Assembly (NCBI GenBank): GCA_902595855.1
Contig: CACJRY010000001.1
Span: 176,182 to 240,181 of the forward strand
Source of the DNA: an uncultured Alphaproteobacteria bacterium
GTDB lineage: Bacteria > Pseudomonadota > Alphaproteobacteria > HIMB59 > GCA-002718135
Reading direction: 5' to 3'
Length of the DNA stretch: 64,000 bases
Below the pieces are notes generated by a model that searched no databases, was not told where the DNA came from, and was given only the letters and a program-made list of their open reading frames with translations. The position numbers were made by a program, and so were the translations under genes. Shown here piece by piece: positions 63,661 through 64,000 of the stretch (the stretch's first letter is position 1; every line of letters starts with the position of its first letter).

Positions 63661-64000
63661 AAATTCTTTTTATAGTAATGTAAAATCAGTTTCTATAGCA
63701 GTATTTATAGCTTTGCTAATCAGATCTTTTATAGCAGAACCATATAATATACCTTCAGGATCTATGAAGCCAAACTTACTTGTGGGGGATTTTATTTTTG
63801 TTTCAAAATGGTCTTATGGCTATTCAAGACATTCATTGCCTTTTTCATTCGGTTGGTCTAACAAAAAATTTTTTTCTAAAATACCAAATAGAGGTGACGT
63901 TGTTGTATTTAAAACACCTGAAGATAATAGAACTGATTACATAAAAAGAGTCATAGGTCTTCCAGGCGATAAGTTAAGAATAAGTAATGGGCAAATAATT
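63644..64000 (+). CDS. lepB: Signal peptidase I, 3'-truncated by window edge
   Basis: Manual translation: [59 protein letters not shown]... (IPSGSMKP catalytic Ser); not in ORF track because it runs off the end. Confidence 0.93.
   Translation, partial: [119 protein letters not shown]

Noticed and set aside
1-64000. CRISPR arrays, prophage blocks, toxin-antitoxin, BGCs or defence islands
   Set aside because: Scanned for repeat-spacer patterns, integrase/terminase/transposase motifs and defence domains; none seen apart from the integrase-like N-terminus on PyrB and the small ORF6C-like protein.

Overview
AT-rich, gene-dense 64 kb chromosomal segment of an alphaproteobacterium with a streamlined, SAR11/marine-type look. 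It carries about 60 protein-coding genes and one tRNA-Ser(GCT). I saw no prophage, insertion sequence, CRISPR array or rRNA. The gene order is the classical alphaproteobacterial backbone: proS-lolCE-lolD-dnaE / rpsB-tsf-pyrH-frr-uppS-cdsA-dxr-bamA-ompH-lpxD-fabZ-lpxA-lpxI-lpxB / gltA-gltX-lexA-moaC-trpCDGE-ppiD / tpiA-secG-pyrG-kdsA-eno-ftsB-pdhA-pdhB-pdhC-lipA-ratA / cinA-pgpA-ispDF / ntrY-ntrX-trkA-dat ... topA-plsY-pyrB-ruvX / gatCAB / tRNA-Ser-dapA-smpB-rpoZ-rsh-acpS-lepB. Most of the window is ordinary housekeeping DNA. The most unusual object is PyrB (aspartate carbamoyltransferase). It has an in-frame N-terminal extension of about 75 aa that reads like the N-terminal DNA-binding part of a tyrosine recombinase/integrase, preceded by helically phased TGTGTTA repeats. 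Secondary points of interest: an rpsB leader hairpin/pseudoknot candidate, a LexA box embedded in an apparently leaderless lexA promoter, an NtrX with a degenerate AAA+ domain, a 53-bp identical tract between two lipoyl domains, and clean loss of several genes from conserved slots (comEC, dprA, moeA, rseP, pyrC, pyrE, lpd, ntrBC). Protein names come from reading motifs by eye; no database search was run.
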